The notes below the pieces were generated by a model. That model worked only from the letters and a program-made list of their open reading frames with translations, ran no database searches and was not told the DNA's origin. Positions 42,694 through 52,023 of a DNA stretch of 64,000 nucleotides are shown here, piece by piece. The DNA comes from JAAYXS01 sp043820985 (GTDB lineage: Bacteria; Planctomycetota; Phycisphaerae; UBA1845; Fen-1342). Location: contig JBDRDH010000143.1 of the NCBI GenBank assembly GCA_043820985.1, positions 10,996-74,995 of the forward strand, written 5' to 3'. Within the stretch, counting starts at the first letter, position 1. The number at the start of each line of letters is the position of its first letter. The position numbers and the translations under genes are program-made.

Positions 42694-45600
42694 ATGCGTG
42701 GCGAACGCCTCCAGAAAGCCGAGTCGATCTTCCAGGTGCTGGCTGACCTGCCCGCGGAGCAACGCGCGTCTGTCCTTGCCGAGCAATGTGCGGGGGACGA
42801 CGAGCTCCGCAGCTTCGTGGAACGACTGCTGGCCCGGGACGACGCCGGAGCCGGGGACTGGCTGCGCACGCCGGTCTTTCCTGATGCAGCCGTCGTGCCG
42901 ACACAGTCACTTGAGTTGCCGCGGCGCATCGGGCGCTATGAGATCATCCGGATGATCGGCGAGGGTGGCATGGGCACGGTCTATGAAGCCCAGCAGGAAC
43001 AACCCTGGCGGCGTGTGGCACTGAAAGTGATCCGTCCCGGCCTGGCGGCCGGTCACCTGCTGCGGCGCTTCCAGCAGGAAGCTGACGTGCTCGGGCAGCT
43101 TCAACACCCCGGCATCGCACAAATCCACGAAGCGGGGGTAGCCGAGGTCACGACCGCGGCGGGCGTGGGAATTCGCCAGCCCTTCTTCGCGATGGAGTTG
43201 ATCCGCGGCGGACCACTCAGTGAGCACGCCCGCAGCCGCGGGCTCGGGACGCGCGCGCGACTGGAACTCGTGGCCCGCATCTGCGACGCGGTGCAGCACG
43301 CCCATCAGAAGGGCGTGATCCATCGCGACCTCAAGCCCGGCAACATCCTGGTGGACGAGTCCGGGCAGCCAAAGATCCTGGACTTCGGCGTGGCCCGAGT
43401 AACCGACGCCGACATGCAGACGATCACCATGCAGACCGGCGTCGGTCAGCTCATCGGCACGATTCCGTACATGAGCCCGGAACAAGTGAGCGCTGAGTCC
43501 AGAGAGTTGGACACGCGCTCGGACGTGTATGCGCTGGGCGTGATCCTCTACGAACTGCTCAGCGGGTCACTGCCACACGACGTGCACGACCTCTCCATTC
43601 CTCAGGCCGTCCGCAAGGTACGCGAGGAAGAGCCGCGACGCCTTGGCTCGGTCGATAGAACATTACGCGGCGAGATCGAGATCATCGTCGCCCGAGCGCT
43701 GGAGAAAGACAAGGCACGACGCTATCAGTCGGCGTCCGATCTCGCGGCTGACATCCGGCGACATCTGCGCGGCGAGGCGATCGAGGCCAAACGCGATTCG
43801 GCCTTCTACGTACTTCGAAAGACGGTGGCGCGTTATCGGGGCTTGGCGGCCGCTAGTGCGCTGTTGTTCGTGCTGCTGGCTGCGTTCGGGATCGTCTCAT
43901 CCATTCAGGCCAACCGGAATCGGCAGTTGGCCGACGGACTCGCCACCGCGCTCACTACCAGCAACATCGAGCGAGGGCGGTTGCACACACGTGCCGGGTA
44001 CTTCCTGGGTGCGGAAAACCTGATCTGGCGCGAGCACCTGACCAGTCCGCAATCGAACCACTCGTACTGGGCGCTGTGGGAGCTCTATTCGCAGAATCCC
44101 AGCCTGGCTGCGTTTACCGGTCACAGCCTTGAGTTATACGACAGTGCCTTCGCCGTGGACGGACGGACCTTCGCAAGCTGTAGCGTAGATGGCACCGTCA
44201 AGGTATGGAATGCTGAGACGTTTCAGCCCGTCGCCGACCTCAAGGGGCCCGGTGATGCCACGCGTTCCGTAGCCTACAGCCCCGATGGTCGCTGGATCGC
44301 TGCCGCGGGTCTTGATGGAACGGTCATGGTGTGGGATGCGACGACATACGAACTGCTGCGCACGCTACGAGGGCACGATGGTCCGGTCCACGCGGTGGAT
44401 TTCGCAGCAGACGGGCGGCACCTGGTTTCAGGTGGCGAGGACACGACCGTACGTGTCTGGGACGTCGCGACGGGTGTGTGTGCCAATGTGCTGGTGGAGC
44501 ATCAGGCACCTCTCGGTGCCGTGTGCTTCAACCACGGCGCCGGGATCTTGGCCACCTCTTCGTACGACGGAACGATCAAGCTCTGGAAAGGGCTTGCGGG
44601 GCCGTCAACCGCGACGCTAGTGGACCCTGCACGCGCAACCGTAGCTCTGGCACTATCATCCGACGGCCGGAAGCTGGCCTCGGGAAACCGCGACCGGGTC
44701 ATCAAGCTCTGGAATCTAACCGATCCGCCCTCTGCGGAGACCTTGGGCACGCCCACCAACGGACACGTGAGGTACCTGGCCTTCGGGCCTGACGACGAGA
44801 CGCTTCTCTCCGGCGGGTGGTATCGAATCGACCGATGGGATCTGGCCACTGGCGAACACCAGCCGATTGTAACGTATGGCGTCACTGGCGGCAGTATGCG
44901 TCCTGACGGCCGGATTGTCGTGGCCGGCTTCGAAGGGGGGCCGATCCGCGCCACAGACATCTCGATCGACGCCGGTCAGATTCGACTGGGTGGCAAGTCG
45001 AATAGAGGGGTCGCCTCGGTCAGCCCCAACGGCCGTGTCATCGCTTGTGGCGACGACACCGACCAAGTTCGCTTATGGGAGACCGCCACCGGCAGGCTGC
45101 TCGCCAGACTGCCGAGCCCGACGTGGCGTTGGTCGTCGGCCCACTTTCACCCGTCCGGCAAGATAATAGCCACCTGCGGCGCCAACGGGGTCGTTCAGGT
45201 CTGGGACTTGGCCACCGGGACGCGCACGTATTCATTTGAGGGAGTCCACGTCACCACCGGACAGTCGCTTTCTTTCAGTCCGGACGGCCAACTGATGGCC
45301 GTGACGCGTCCGGACCAGACCGTTCAACTTCGTGACGTTGGAACGGGCGATGTGTTGGCGACGCTGCCCTCATTGGGAAGCGAGGTGCTCGCGGCCCGAT
45401 TCAGCTCGGACGGCCGGATGATCGCAACCACTCAGCGCGGCGATACGGTGGCCCTCTGGACGGAGACCGGGGAGCCCCTGGGCACGTTGGCGTGCGGCTA
45501 TGCGCCATGGACGGTTGGTTTTAGCCCTGACGGGCGGAAGTTGGCTGTCGGAGGCTGGAGCTACGATTTCCAAATCTGGGATCTCGAAACCCGCCAGCTC

Positions 45601-46110
45601 GAAGCACGCTTGGGAGAATCCAAATCCGTCGTCTGGGGTGTCGCCTTCCGGCCATCAGACATGAACATCCTGGCCACCTGTTCCGGTGACGGCAGTGTGA
45701 TGCTGTGGGATCTGAGCGAGCGTCGAAACATACTCACGCTCGAGCCGTTCGGCGGCGCCGACGCGCTGTCGGTGTCCTTCACGCCGGACGGCAAGACGCT
45801 CGTGGCCGCCGGCTTCGATGGTTCACTGTGCGTTTGGGATCTGGAGTATTACGACCGCCACATCGCCGGCAATCTCGAATACCAGATCGGACGTTTCAAC
45901 GAAGAGTTGGGTGACAGCATCCAGGCCGAGCAGTTGCGCGCCTGGGCCGAACGCGTGTTGCGCCGCCGCTGGCCCCGGATCGGCCCGCATGCTCAGCGCC
46001 ACTTGGATTCCCACGCGCCGCCAACCGACGCCATTGGTGTGGATCCCGCGATCATCGCCGCCTGGGGCCAGCGCGATCTCGGTGACGCGTCTCGCAACGG
46101 CGAACCGTAA
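42694..46110 (+). CDS. Transmembrane Ser/Thr protein kinase with WD40 repeat domain
   Basis: 1138 residues. The kinase domain (about 80-350) is complete: glycine loop IGEGGMGTVYEA, VALKV lysine (about 111), HRDLKPGN (210-217), DFGVARV and GTIPYMSPEQ. One membrane helix (LAAASALLFVLLAAFGIVSS, about 385-405) links it to roughly 13 WD40 repeats, with units such as SPDGRWIAAAGLDGTVMVWD, a beta-propeller facing outside. In planctomycetes such kinases sit beside ECF sigma factors as here and probably pass an outside signal to the sigma factor. A stretch before the propeller (RGRLHTRAGYFLGAENLIWR) is helical. Unusually long but intact. Confidence 0.93.
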   Translation: MRGERLQKAESIFQVLADLPAEQRASVLAEQCAGDDELRSFVERLLARDDAGAGDWLRTPVFPDAAVVPTQSLELPRRIGRYEIIRMIGEGGMGTVYEAQQEQPWRRVALKVIRPGLAAGHLLRRFQQEADVLGQLQHPGIAQIHEAGVAEVTTAAGVGIRQPFFAMELIRGGPLSEHARSRGLGTRARLELVARICDAVQHAHQKGVIHRDLKPGNILVDESGQPKILDFGVARVTDADMQTITMQTGVGQLIGTIPYMSPEQVSAESRELDTRSDVYALGVILYELLSGSLPHDVHDLSIPQAVRKVREEEPRRLGSVDRTLRGEIEIIVARALEKDKARRYQSASDLAADIRRHLRGEAIEAKRDSAFYVLRKTVARYRGLAAASALLFVLLAAFGIVSSIQANRNRQLADGLATALTTSNIERGRLHTRAGYFLGAENLIWREHLTSPQSNHSYWALWELYSQNPSLAAFTGHSLELYDSAFAVDGRTFASCSVDGTVKVWNAETFQPVADLKGPGDATRSVAYSPDGRWIAAAGLDGTVMVWDATTYELLRTLRGHDGPVHAVDFAADGRHLVSGGEDTTVRVWDVATGVCANVLVEHQAPLGAVCFNHGAGILATSSYDGTIKLWKGLAGPSTATLVDPARATVALALSSDGRKLASGNRDRVIKLWNLTDPPSAETLGTPTNGHVRYLAFGPDDETLLSGGWYRIDRWDLATGEHQPIVTYGVTGGSMRPDGRIVVAGFEGGPIRATDISIDAGQIRLGGKSNRGVASVSPNGRVIACGDDTDQVRLWETATGRLLARLPSPTWRWSSAHFHPSGKIIATCGANGVVQVWDLATGTRTYSFEGVHVTTGQSLSFSPDGQLMAVTRPDQTVQLRDVGTGDVLATLPSLGSEVLAARFSSDGRMIATTQRGDTVALWTETGEPLGTLACGYAPWTVGFSPDGRKLAVGGWSYDFQIWDLETRQLEARLGESKSVVWGVAFRPSDMNILATCSGDGSVMLWDLSERRNILTLEPFGGADALSVSFTPDGKTLVAAGFDGSLCVWDLEYYDRHIAGNLEYQIGRFNEELGDSIQAEQLRAWAERVLRRRWPRIGPHAQRHLDSHAPPTDAIGVDPAIIAAWGQRDLGDASRNGEP

Positions 46111-46216
46111 TCAGGCACCCGCGGGATCATTGTTTGCAGACGGTTTACAGGCGCTTTCAGCACGGATTACTTGTACCGCCGTGTGCAACTATTCACTCTC
46201 GCCAGGTGTGTTATTC

Positions 46217-46234
46217 GTATACTATGAAGTATAC
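46217..46234. promoter_or_regulatory. Palindromic operator candidate upstream of the multihaem cytochrome
   Basis: GTATACT-ATGA-AGTATAC is a perfect 7-4-7 inverted repeat 15 bases before the ATG at 46250. It resembles the inverted repeat at the first arsR gene (TATACGC-TTAG-GCGTATA), which suggests control by an ArsR-type repressor, though the half-site spacing differs by one base. Confidence 0.5.
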
Positions 46235-46249
46235 TGAGAAGACTACCGC

Positions 46250-48967
46250 ATGGAACAGATTCGCACGGAGTACCATCCTGTGTTGCGAGAGCCACGTAGA
46301 GCGTTGACTTTCCGAGGGATGTGGCGTCTAAGCCCGATAACTTTAGCCGTACTCGTCTTGTTTTGCGGGTGCCCCCCCAACCTGGAACCGGCGCCACCGT
46401 CCGACGACGGTCCGGCGGACACCACCACGCCGGGCGACGACGCCTCTAGCACTGACCAGCCCAACCCGCCCGCGGACCCGGACGACCCAGCATTTGACGG
46501 CAACCCCGCGGATTGTCTGTCGTGCCACGATCCCGCGGTGTGGGTCAGCTCGCATGGCGGTGAAGTTGTCTCGCCAACGAGCACGTATTGTCACATCTGC
46601 CACGACTCAGAAAAGCATGAACTCGGGTCCGTACACTTGCGTAATCTGACTTCACCCGATGATGTCATCGTTCTGAGCAGTGATCCGGCCCGCGATCCGA
46701 CAGAGACCGAGAAAGTCGCTCTGCTTTGCAGCGCGTGCCACACCCGCGCCCGCTTTGTTGCCCACACCACGATGTCCGGTTGGTCCCCATCCTGCACGGC
46801 GTGCCACGACGTACACGCCACAAGCGCCGACGGTCTCGCTCTCGTTCGTCAGACTATCTTCAACTACACACTCACGGTTGACAAACCGGTTGAGTTCACG
46901 GCCCGCACGGGGCCGGGCAGTTTCAGTGACGGCGTCGGAGCCAACGACGGCGTCTGCCAGGTCTGCCACACCACCACACGCTATCACCGCCACGACGGCA
47001 CCGGTGCACCACACTACGAAGGAGCGGACTGCACCACCTGTCATCCGCACGAGAGCGGCTTCATCCCCACCGGCGGCACGTCCTGCGTCGCCTGTCACAG
47101 TGCGCCCCAGGGCACGCGACCGGCGGTGGTCAATGCCGACGGCAGTGGCGGGCATCATCTCGCCGACGACGTGCTCAGCGACAGCGATTGTCTCGTCTGT
47201 CACGAGCTGAGCGCGCACCAGCAGGGTGACGTGCGGTTGTGGGACGATCCCAACCAGCCATCTTCGGTCTTCGTCGTCACCGCCGATCCGGCCCAACTGA
47301 CCGACTTCTGTACGGCCTGTCACGACGATGGCGAGCCGATCGCCTGTCACACTACCGGAACAGACTGGAATCCGGTCTGCGCCGAGTGCCACGCCGTCCA
47401 CGAACCGAACAACGTAAACCTGTCGCTGGTCACGGATGTGATTTACAACCGCACGCTCGCGGTGGACAAGCCGGTCGTGTTCACGGCCCGCACGGGGCCG
47501 GGCAGTTTCAGTGACGGCGTCGGAGCCAACGACGGCGTCTGCCAGGTCTGCCACACGGATACGCGTCACCACCGCCACGACGGCACGGGCATTCCACATC
47601 ACGCAGGCAGCGACTGTGCCGCCTGCCACGACCACGAGAGCGGCTTCATCCCCACCGGCGGCACGTCCTGCATCGCCTGCCATGTTTTTTCGCAAGGGGG
47701 ACGGCGGCCAATCGTGGACGAATTCGCTCTGGTCACGCACCACGTAGACTCGTCCTCTCTGACCGACGGAGACTGTGTGGTGTGCCATGAGATCAGCAAC
47801 CACCCAGCGGGGAGCGTGCGCTTGCGAAATGTCGACCATCCGGACGACCCGGCGGAGGTCATCGAACTGAGCGGCGACCCGCTGAGTGACGCCAACGAAG
47901 CCGCCCGGCTGGAGCCGTTCTGTCTGGCGTGTCACGACACCGACGGCGCCGGCGGCACGACCCCGTTCTCCGACGGGCGTACGCCTCCGCCGATCGACGC
48001 CGACCTGTGGTCCGCGGCTTCACATAGCGCGAGCCCGACCACTTGCTTCGGCGACGGCGCGACGTTCGGCTGTCACGCATCCGGGCATGGATCGTTAAAG
48101 GTCAGCCTGCTGGCACCGTGGGACGCCTCACAGCCGGGCGTCCCCGGGGATCCGCTGCGTGAAGAGGAGGGACTTTGTTATTCCTGCCACGATGCCGACG
48201 GGCCGGGTGCCAGCGACATCCAATCACAGTTCGAATTCCCGACCCACCACAACGTCAGCGCTTTGGATCAGACCGACGGCTCCCGGGTGGAGTGCCTGAG
48301 CTGTCACGACCCTCACACGCTCAACACGGCGACACCACTGCGCGATCCGGACAGCGGCGACACGTGGCTCGGCACCGGCGAGGCGTTCTGCCTCACGTGC
48401 CATGATGGAACGACGCCCCCGGGTGTGTCATTTCCGCCCGCGGCACCGGGTACCGGATACGATAAGTCCGCGTTCATCGGCACAACGCACGACACCACGA
48501 CGGGCGGCAACAGTTGCCGGCATTGCCACCGGGTCCATGGTTCGCCCCATCTCGCCATGCTCAGAGCATCGTACGTCGTCGCCGATTATAACGAATACTT
48601 ACCAGGCACTGACGACTATGCCGCCTGCTGGCAGTGCCATATCGAAAATCGCGTCCTCTACCAAATGAACGCCTTTCAGAACCGGCATAGTAATCACGTA
48701 GTGGACTACGCGTCGCCCTGCATCATCTGCCACGACGTGCACGCGGGCTTTGAGGTCGAAGAGCCGGGGCTCATCGATTTCGCCTATCCGGTTGCCCGCG
48801 GCTACGATATCGAGTTCCTTGACGGTTATGATGGCGCCAGCTCTTTCTGGATCAACGCGGGCCAGGACCGCGGGTATTGCGCCATCCGCTGCCATGGCGC
48901 GGAACACTCCCTCCGCCATTACGTGCGTCACGATCTAACGACGATCGACTGCCTCGCCTGCCATTAA
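46250..48967 (+). CDS. Multihaem c-type cytochrome (22 CxxCH), probable lipoprotein
   Basis: 905 residues from ATG 46250, or about 882 from ATG 46319 (MWRLSPITLAVLVLFCGC, a lipobox-like signal). I count 22 CxxCH haem sites, from DCLSCH to a final DCLACH that forms the very last residues, plus one CX3CH (YCAIRCH) near the end and one widely spaced CFGDGATFGCH. A block of about 75 residues is duplicated with a 195-residue period (FTARTGPGSFSDGVGANDGV, CQVCH ... HESGFIPTGGTSC), almost identical at the DNA level (46876-47098 and 47461-47683). The layout suits an outer-surface electron carrier. An inverted repeat lies just upstream. No porin or CymA-type partner is near. Confidence 0.9.
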   Translation: MEQIRTEYHPVLREPRRALTFRGMWRLSPITLAVLVLFCGCPPNLEPAPPSDDGPADTTTPGDDASSTDQPNPPADPDDPAFDGNPADCLSCHDPAVWVSSHGGEVVSPTSTYCHICHDSEKHELGSVHLRNLTSPDDVIVLSSDPARDPTETEKVALLCSACHTRARFVAHTTMSGWSPSCTACHDVHATSADGLALVRQTIFNYTLTVDKPVEFTARTGPGSFSDGVGANDGVCQVCHTTTRYHRHDGTGAPHYEGADCTTCHPHESGFIPTGGTSCVACHSAPQGTRPAVVNADGSGGHHLADDVLSDSDCLVCHELSAHQQGDVRLWDDPNQPSSVFVVTADPAQLTDFCTACHDDGEPIACHTTGTDWNPVCAECHAVHEPNNVNLSLVTDVIYNRTLAVDKPVVFTARTGPGSFSDGVGANDGVCQVCHTDTRHHRHDGTGIPHHAGSDCAACHDHESGFIPTGGTSCIACHVFSQGGRRPIVDEFALVTHHVDSSSLTDGDCVVCHEISNHPAGSVRLRNVDHPDDPAEVIELSGDPLSDANEAARLEPFCLACHDTDGAGGTTPFSDGRTPPPIDADLWSAASHSASPTTCFGDGATFGCHASGHGSLKVSLLAPWDASQPGVPGDPLREEEGLCYSCHDADGPGASDIQSQFEFPTHHNVSALDQTDGSRVECLSCHDPHTLNTATPLRDPDSGDTWLGTGEAFCLTCHDGTTPPGVSFPPAAPGTGYDKSAFIGTTHDTTTGGNSCRHCHRVHGSPHLAMLRASYVVADYNEYLPGTDDYAACWQCHIENRVLYQMNAFQNRHSNHVVDYASPCIICHDVHAGFEVEEPGLIDFAYPVARGYDIEFLDGYDGASSFWINAGQDRGYCAIRCHGAEHSLRHYVRHDLTTIDCLACH

Positions 48968-49263
48968 GCCGATGTGGGTCTTCAACTCGCGCCGACGCCG
49001 GAAGGAGGCGCCCGAAAGCTACTCTTCTGTCTGCCCCACGTATTCCTCAGAGCGCCACGGGGCCACGTTGACCTGGCCGGCCACCTCCTGGTCCGCGGAG
49101 GATCAGACACCCTTTGGCTGCCCGCGCCCCTTTCAGTGCCATCGTGGGTGTAGCCCACTCCATTGCCGGTGGTTGTCTCGGCTGGTGGGGGGCCGATCTG
49201 TCACAGACCGCACCCAATCCGGGCGCTGGCTCTGATGGCATGGTTGACATGGAGCCCGACTCG
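48968..49263. other. Gene-free region before the ars/hgc cluster
   Basis: About 300 bases between the cytochrome stop and the operator of the first arsR gene. Short frames are present but none looks like a protein, and no strong terminator hairpin is visible. Confidence 0.4.
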
Positions 49264-49281
49264 TATACGCTTAGGCGTATA
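49264..49281. promoter_or_regulatory. ArsR-type operator overlapping the first arsR start
   Basis: TATACGC-TTAG-GCGTATA is a perfect 7-4-7 inverted repeat. Its right arm ends on the A of the ATG at 49281, so a repressor bound here would sit on the transcription or translation start. There is no ribosome binding site, suggesting a leaderless message or use of the ATG at 49299. Confidence 0.6.
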
Positions 49282-49631
49282 TGTCTACCACGCTCACCAT
49301 GACACCCGACCTTTTCCGCGCTTTCGCCGACCCGACTCGTCTGCGCCTGCTGAACCTGCTCCTGGAGCGCGAGTTGTGTGTCTGCGACCTGTGTGAGGTG
49401 CTTGACGAGATCCAGCCGAAGGTGTCACGACATCTGGCGTACCTGCGACGGGCCGGACTGGTCAGCGTCCGGCGGGATGGAAAATGGAAATACTATGCGG
49501 TGACGAAGAAGCCCGCGGGTTTGGAGCGCACGCTGCTCGACTGCGTCCGCACTTGCCTCCGAGACCTGAATGTTCTGAAGGACGATCTGAAGCGACTGCG
49601 GAAGCTGCCGCGGGGGCGGTGCGCGCCGTGA
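49281..49631 (+). CDS. arsR: ArsR/SmtB family metalloregulator (first copy)
   Basis: 116 residues (110 if the ATG at 49299 is used). FRAFADPTRLRLLNLLLERE is followed by LCVCDLCEVLDEIQPKVSRH: the ELCVCDLC cysteines are the arsenite site of ArsR proteins and QPKVSRHLAYLRRAGLV is the recognition helix. Another cysteine is in the tail (GRCAP). The protein represses its operon until As(III) or a similar thiol-binding metal releases it. It heads acr3 and a TauE-type gene, and a palindrome overlaps its start. Confidence 0.92.
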   Translation: MSTTLTMTPDLFRAFADPTRLRLLNLLLERELCVCDLCEVLDEIQPKVSRHLAYLRRAGLVSVRRDGKWKYYAVTKKPAGLERTLLDCVRTCLRDLNVLKDDLKRLRKLPRGRCAP

Positions 49632-49658
49632 GCCACTCCTCGGTGATGGAGAATGCTG

Positions 49659-50756
49659 ATGGACCCTGAATACGCCCCGGTGCCGCCGGTACGGCGTAAG
49701 CGGCTCTCGTTCCTCGATCGATTCCTGACGCTGTGGATCTTCCTGGCGATGGCCATCGGGGTCTTCGGCGGCTACTTCTTTCCCGGAATCGAGAGCTTCA
49801 TCAACCGCTTTCAGGTCGGCACGACCAACATCCCGATCGCGATCGGCCTGATTCTGATGATGTATCCGCCGCTGGCGAAGGTGAAGTACGAAGAGCTGGG
49901 CGACGTGTTCCGCAACTTCAAGATTCTGGGCCTATCGCTGGTCCAGAACTGGGTCATCGGGCCGATCCTGATGTTTTTGCTAGCCATCCTCTTTCTCAAC
50001 GGCTATCCCGAGTACATGATTGGCTTGATCATGATCGGGCTTGCTCGCTGCATTGCCATGGTCATCGTCTGGAACGACCTGGCCAAGGGCGACACCGAGT
50101 ACGCCGCCGGCCTGGTCGCGTTCAACTCAATCTTCCAGGTGCTGTTCTTTTCGGTCTACGCCTGGTTCTTCATCACAATCCTGCCGCCGTTGTTCGGCCT
50201 GGAAGGTGTGGATGTGGAGGGGATCACGATCGGCGAGATTGCGAAGAGCGTGTTCGTTTATCTGGGCATCCCGTTTATTGCGGGGATGATCACGCGGTTC
50301 GTATTGCTCAAGGTCAAGAATCGCGCGTGGTATGAGCAGAAGTTCATCCCGAAGATCTCGCCGATCACGCTCATCGCCCTGCTGTTCACGATCCTGGTCA
50401 TGTTCTCGCTCAAAGGCGAGTTCATCGTGCAACTGCCGCTGGACGTCGTGCGGATCGCCATCCCGCTGTGTGTGTACTTTGTCGTAATGTTCCTGGTGTC
50501 TTTTTGGATGGGCAAGAAGCTCGGGGCCGACTACGGCAAGACGACCACGATCGCCTTTACGGCGGCCAGCAACAACTTCGAGCTCGCGATCGCAGTGGCC
50601 GTGGCCGTCTTCGGGATCGGCTCCGGCGTCGCGTTCGCGGCCGTCATTGGCCCCCTGGTCGAGGTGCCGGTCCTGATCAGCCTGGTGAACGTGGCGCTGT
50701 ACTTCCAGCGGAAGTACTTTACCCTGCCGTCCAGTGTTAGCCAGGCCCCGGCGTAG
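49659..50756 (+). CDS. acr3: Arsenite efflux transporter, Acr3 type
   Basis: About 365 residues from ATG 49659 (GGAGA six bases upstream), ten membrane helices. The Acr3 signatures are clear: LTLWIFLAMAIGVFGGYFFP, IGLARCIAMVIVWNDLAKGD (with the essential cysteine) and TIAFTAASNNFELAIAVAVA. It exports As(III) using the proton gradient. It follows arsR by 27 bases and fits a classic arsR-acr3 arsenic-resistance unit; no arsenate reductase is present. Confidence 0.95.
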   Translation: MDPEYAPVPPVRRKRLSFLDRFLTLWIFLAMAIGVFGGYFFPGIESFINRFQVGTTNIPIAIGLILMMYPPLAKVKYEELGDVFRNFKILGLSLVQNWVIGPILMFLLAILFLNGYPEYMIGLIMIGLARCIAMVIVWNDLAKGDTEYAAGLVAFNSIFQVLFFSVYAWFFITILPPLFGLEGVDVEGITIGEIAKSVFVYLGIPFIAGMITRFVLLKVKNRAWYEQKFIPKISPITLIALLFTILVMFSLKGEFIVQLPLDVVRIAIPLCVYFVVMFLVSFWMGKKLGADYGKTTTIAFTAASNNFELAIAVAVAVFGIGSGVAFAAVIGPLVEVPVLISLVNVALYFQRKYFTLPSSVSQAPA

Positions 50757-50817
50757 AACCGATGGCAGCCATCATGCCCTGCGGGCAGGTGAGGCCCTAC
50801 CGACGGAGGCACATTGA

Positions 50818-51780
50818 ATGTTCTTCCCAACCGCTGGCATCGAGACCCCAGTGTGGCTCCCGCCTCTTGTCGCCTTCGTTATTTCGTTCTTCACTTCCAT
50901 GGGCGGCGTTTCGGGAGCGTTTCTATTACTACCTTTCCAGGTGTCCATGCTCGGCTATACAAGTCCGGGCGTCAGCGCCACGAACCACGTATTCAATATT
51001 GTGGCGATTCCTAGTGGTGTGTATCGCTACTGGCGTGAGGGCCGCATGGTGTGGCCGCTCGCTTGGGCAGTCATCATCGGAACACTGCCGGGCGTGATTA
51101 TCGGCGCAATCCTGCGCGTCGCATACCTGCCGGACCCCAGACATTTCAAGGTCTTCGCTGGACTCGTGCTGTTGTACATCGGAGTGCGAATGGTCCGCGA
51201 TCTGCTTGGCAAGCCGCCGCCTGACACGAACACGGCATCGGCGGAGAGGCGGTTCCAGGAGCTTGTTCGCCAGCATCGCGAGAGAAGTACAATCTCCCTA
51301 GCCAAAAAAACGCAAGCACTCCCAGTAACGACCGTCACCCGCTTCGATCCCCGACGCATCGGCTACGACTTTTACGGCGAGCATTACGAAGTCTCAACCT
51401 GCGGTGTCTTCCTTCTCAGCGGCGTCGTCGGCATCGCCGGTGGCGTGTACGGCATCGGTGGCGGAGCCATCATTGCACCCTTGTTCGTATCGCTCTTCGG
51501 CCTTCCCGTCTACACGGTGGCCGGGGCGGCGTTGATGGGGACTTTTGTGACGTCCATTGTCGGGGTCGCGTCCTACCAGGTTCTAGCACCGTTCTTCCCA
51601 AGCATCTCAGTTGCCCCGGACTGGATGCTGGGCTCCCTCTTCGGGATCGGCGGAGCGATCGGCATGTACCTCGGAGCGCGCTGTCAGAAGCGCGCGCCAG
51701 CGAAGATGATTAAGTGGATGCTCGCTGCTACCATGCTTGCAACAGCGTCGAGATACATCATGGCCCTCGGCAGCCTGTAA
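50818..51780 (+). CDS. TauE/SafE family permease (sulfite exporter-like)
   Basis: 320 residues with seven or eight helices in two similar halves. The first half opens FVISFFTSMGGVSGAFLLLP and has SATNHVFNIVAIPSGVYRYW; the second has VVGIAGGVYGIGGGAIIAPL. These GG-rich entries are typical of TauE/SafE (DUF81) proteins, which move sulfite, sulfonates or other organosulfur anions. The start ATG has GGAGG eight bases upstream. It sits 62 bases after acr3 and before the second arsR gene. Substrate unknown; a thiol or sulfur compound would suit the cluster. Confidence 0.85.
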   Translation: MFFPTAGIETPVWLPPLVAFVISFFTSMGGVSGAFLLLPFQVSMLGYTSPGVSATNHVFNIVAIPSGVYRYWREGRMVWPLAWAVIIGTLPGVIIGAILRVAYLPDPRHFKVFAGLVLLYIGVRMVRDLLGKPPPDTNTASAERRFQELVRQHRERSTISLAKKTQALPVTTVTRFDPRRIGYDFYGEHYEVSTCGVFLLSGVVGIAGGVYGIGGGAIIAPLFVSLFGLPVYTVAGAALMGTFVTSIVGVASYQVLAPFFPSISVAPDWMLGSLFGIGGAIGMYLGARCQKRAPAKMIKWMLAATMLATASRYIMALGSL

Positions 51781-51977
51781 AGGGGGGACCGATCGCCAGC
51801 CTCGGTCCTTGTGTCCACCGCCAGGCCCGGCATCTTATGAATCATAAATCATTTTCTTGCAATTGGTTACCAACTTTCCGCCCTCAGCCGGCGTTGAAGA
51901 CCGGGCAGCAAATAATCCCAGGAAACCTGCGACCTTTCGCAGTCCGTGCTGTTGAACTGAGTCTCCGCTTCCGATAC

Positions 51978-51999
51978 TATATCGGTTTATGCGAATATC
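51978..51999. promoter_or_regulatory. Possible ArsR-type operator before the second arsR
   Basis: TATATCGGTTTATGCGAATA followed by TC is an imperfect inverted repeat (ATATCG against CGAATAT) centred about 35 bases before the ATG at 52024. The remaining 240-base gap is AT-richer than its surroundings and should hold the promoter of the hgc operon. Confidence 0.35.
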
Positions 52000-52023
52000 C
52001 ATATAACTCTAAGGAACCCCGGG

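Noticed and set aside
42079..42786. 235-codon minus-strand frame upstream of the kinase
   Set aside because: Antisense shadow of the ECF sigma factor gene.
46652..47935. 427-codon minus-strand frame
   Set aside because: Antisense to the multihaem cytochrome, whose CxxCH pattern proves the coding strand.
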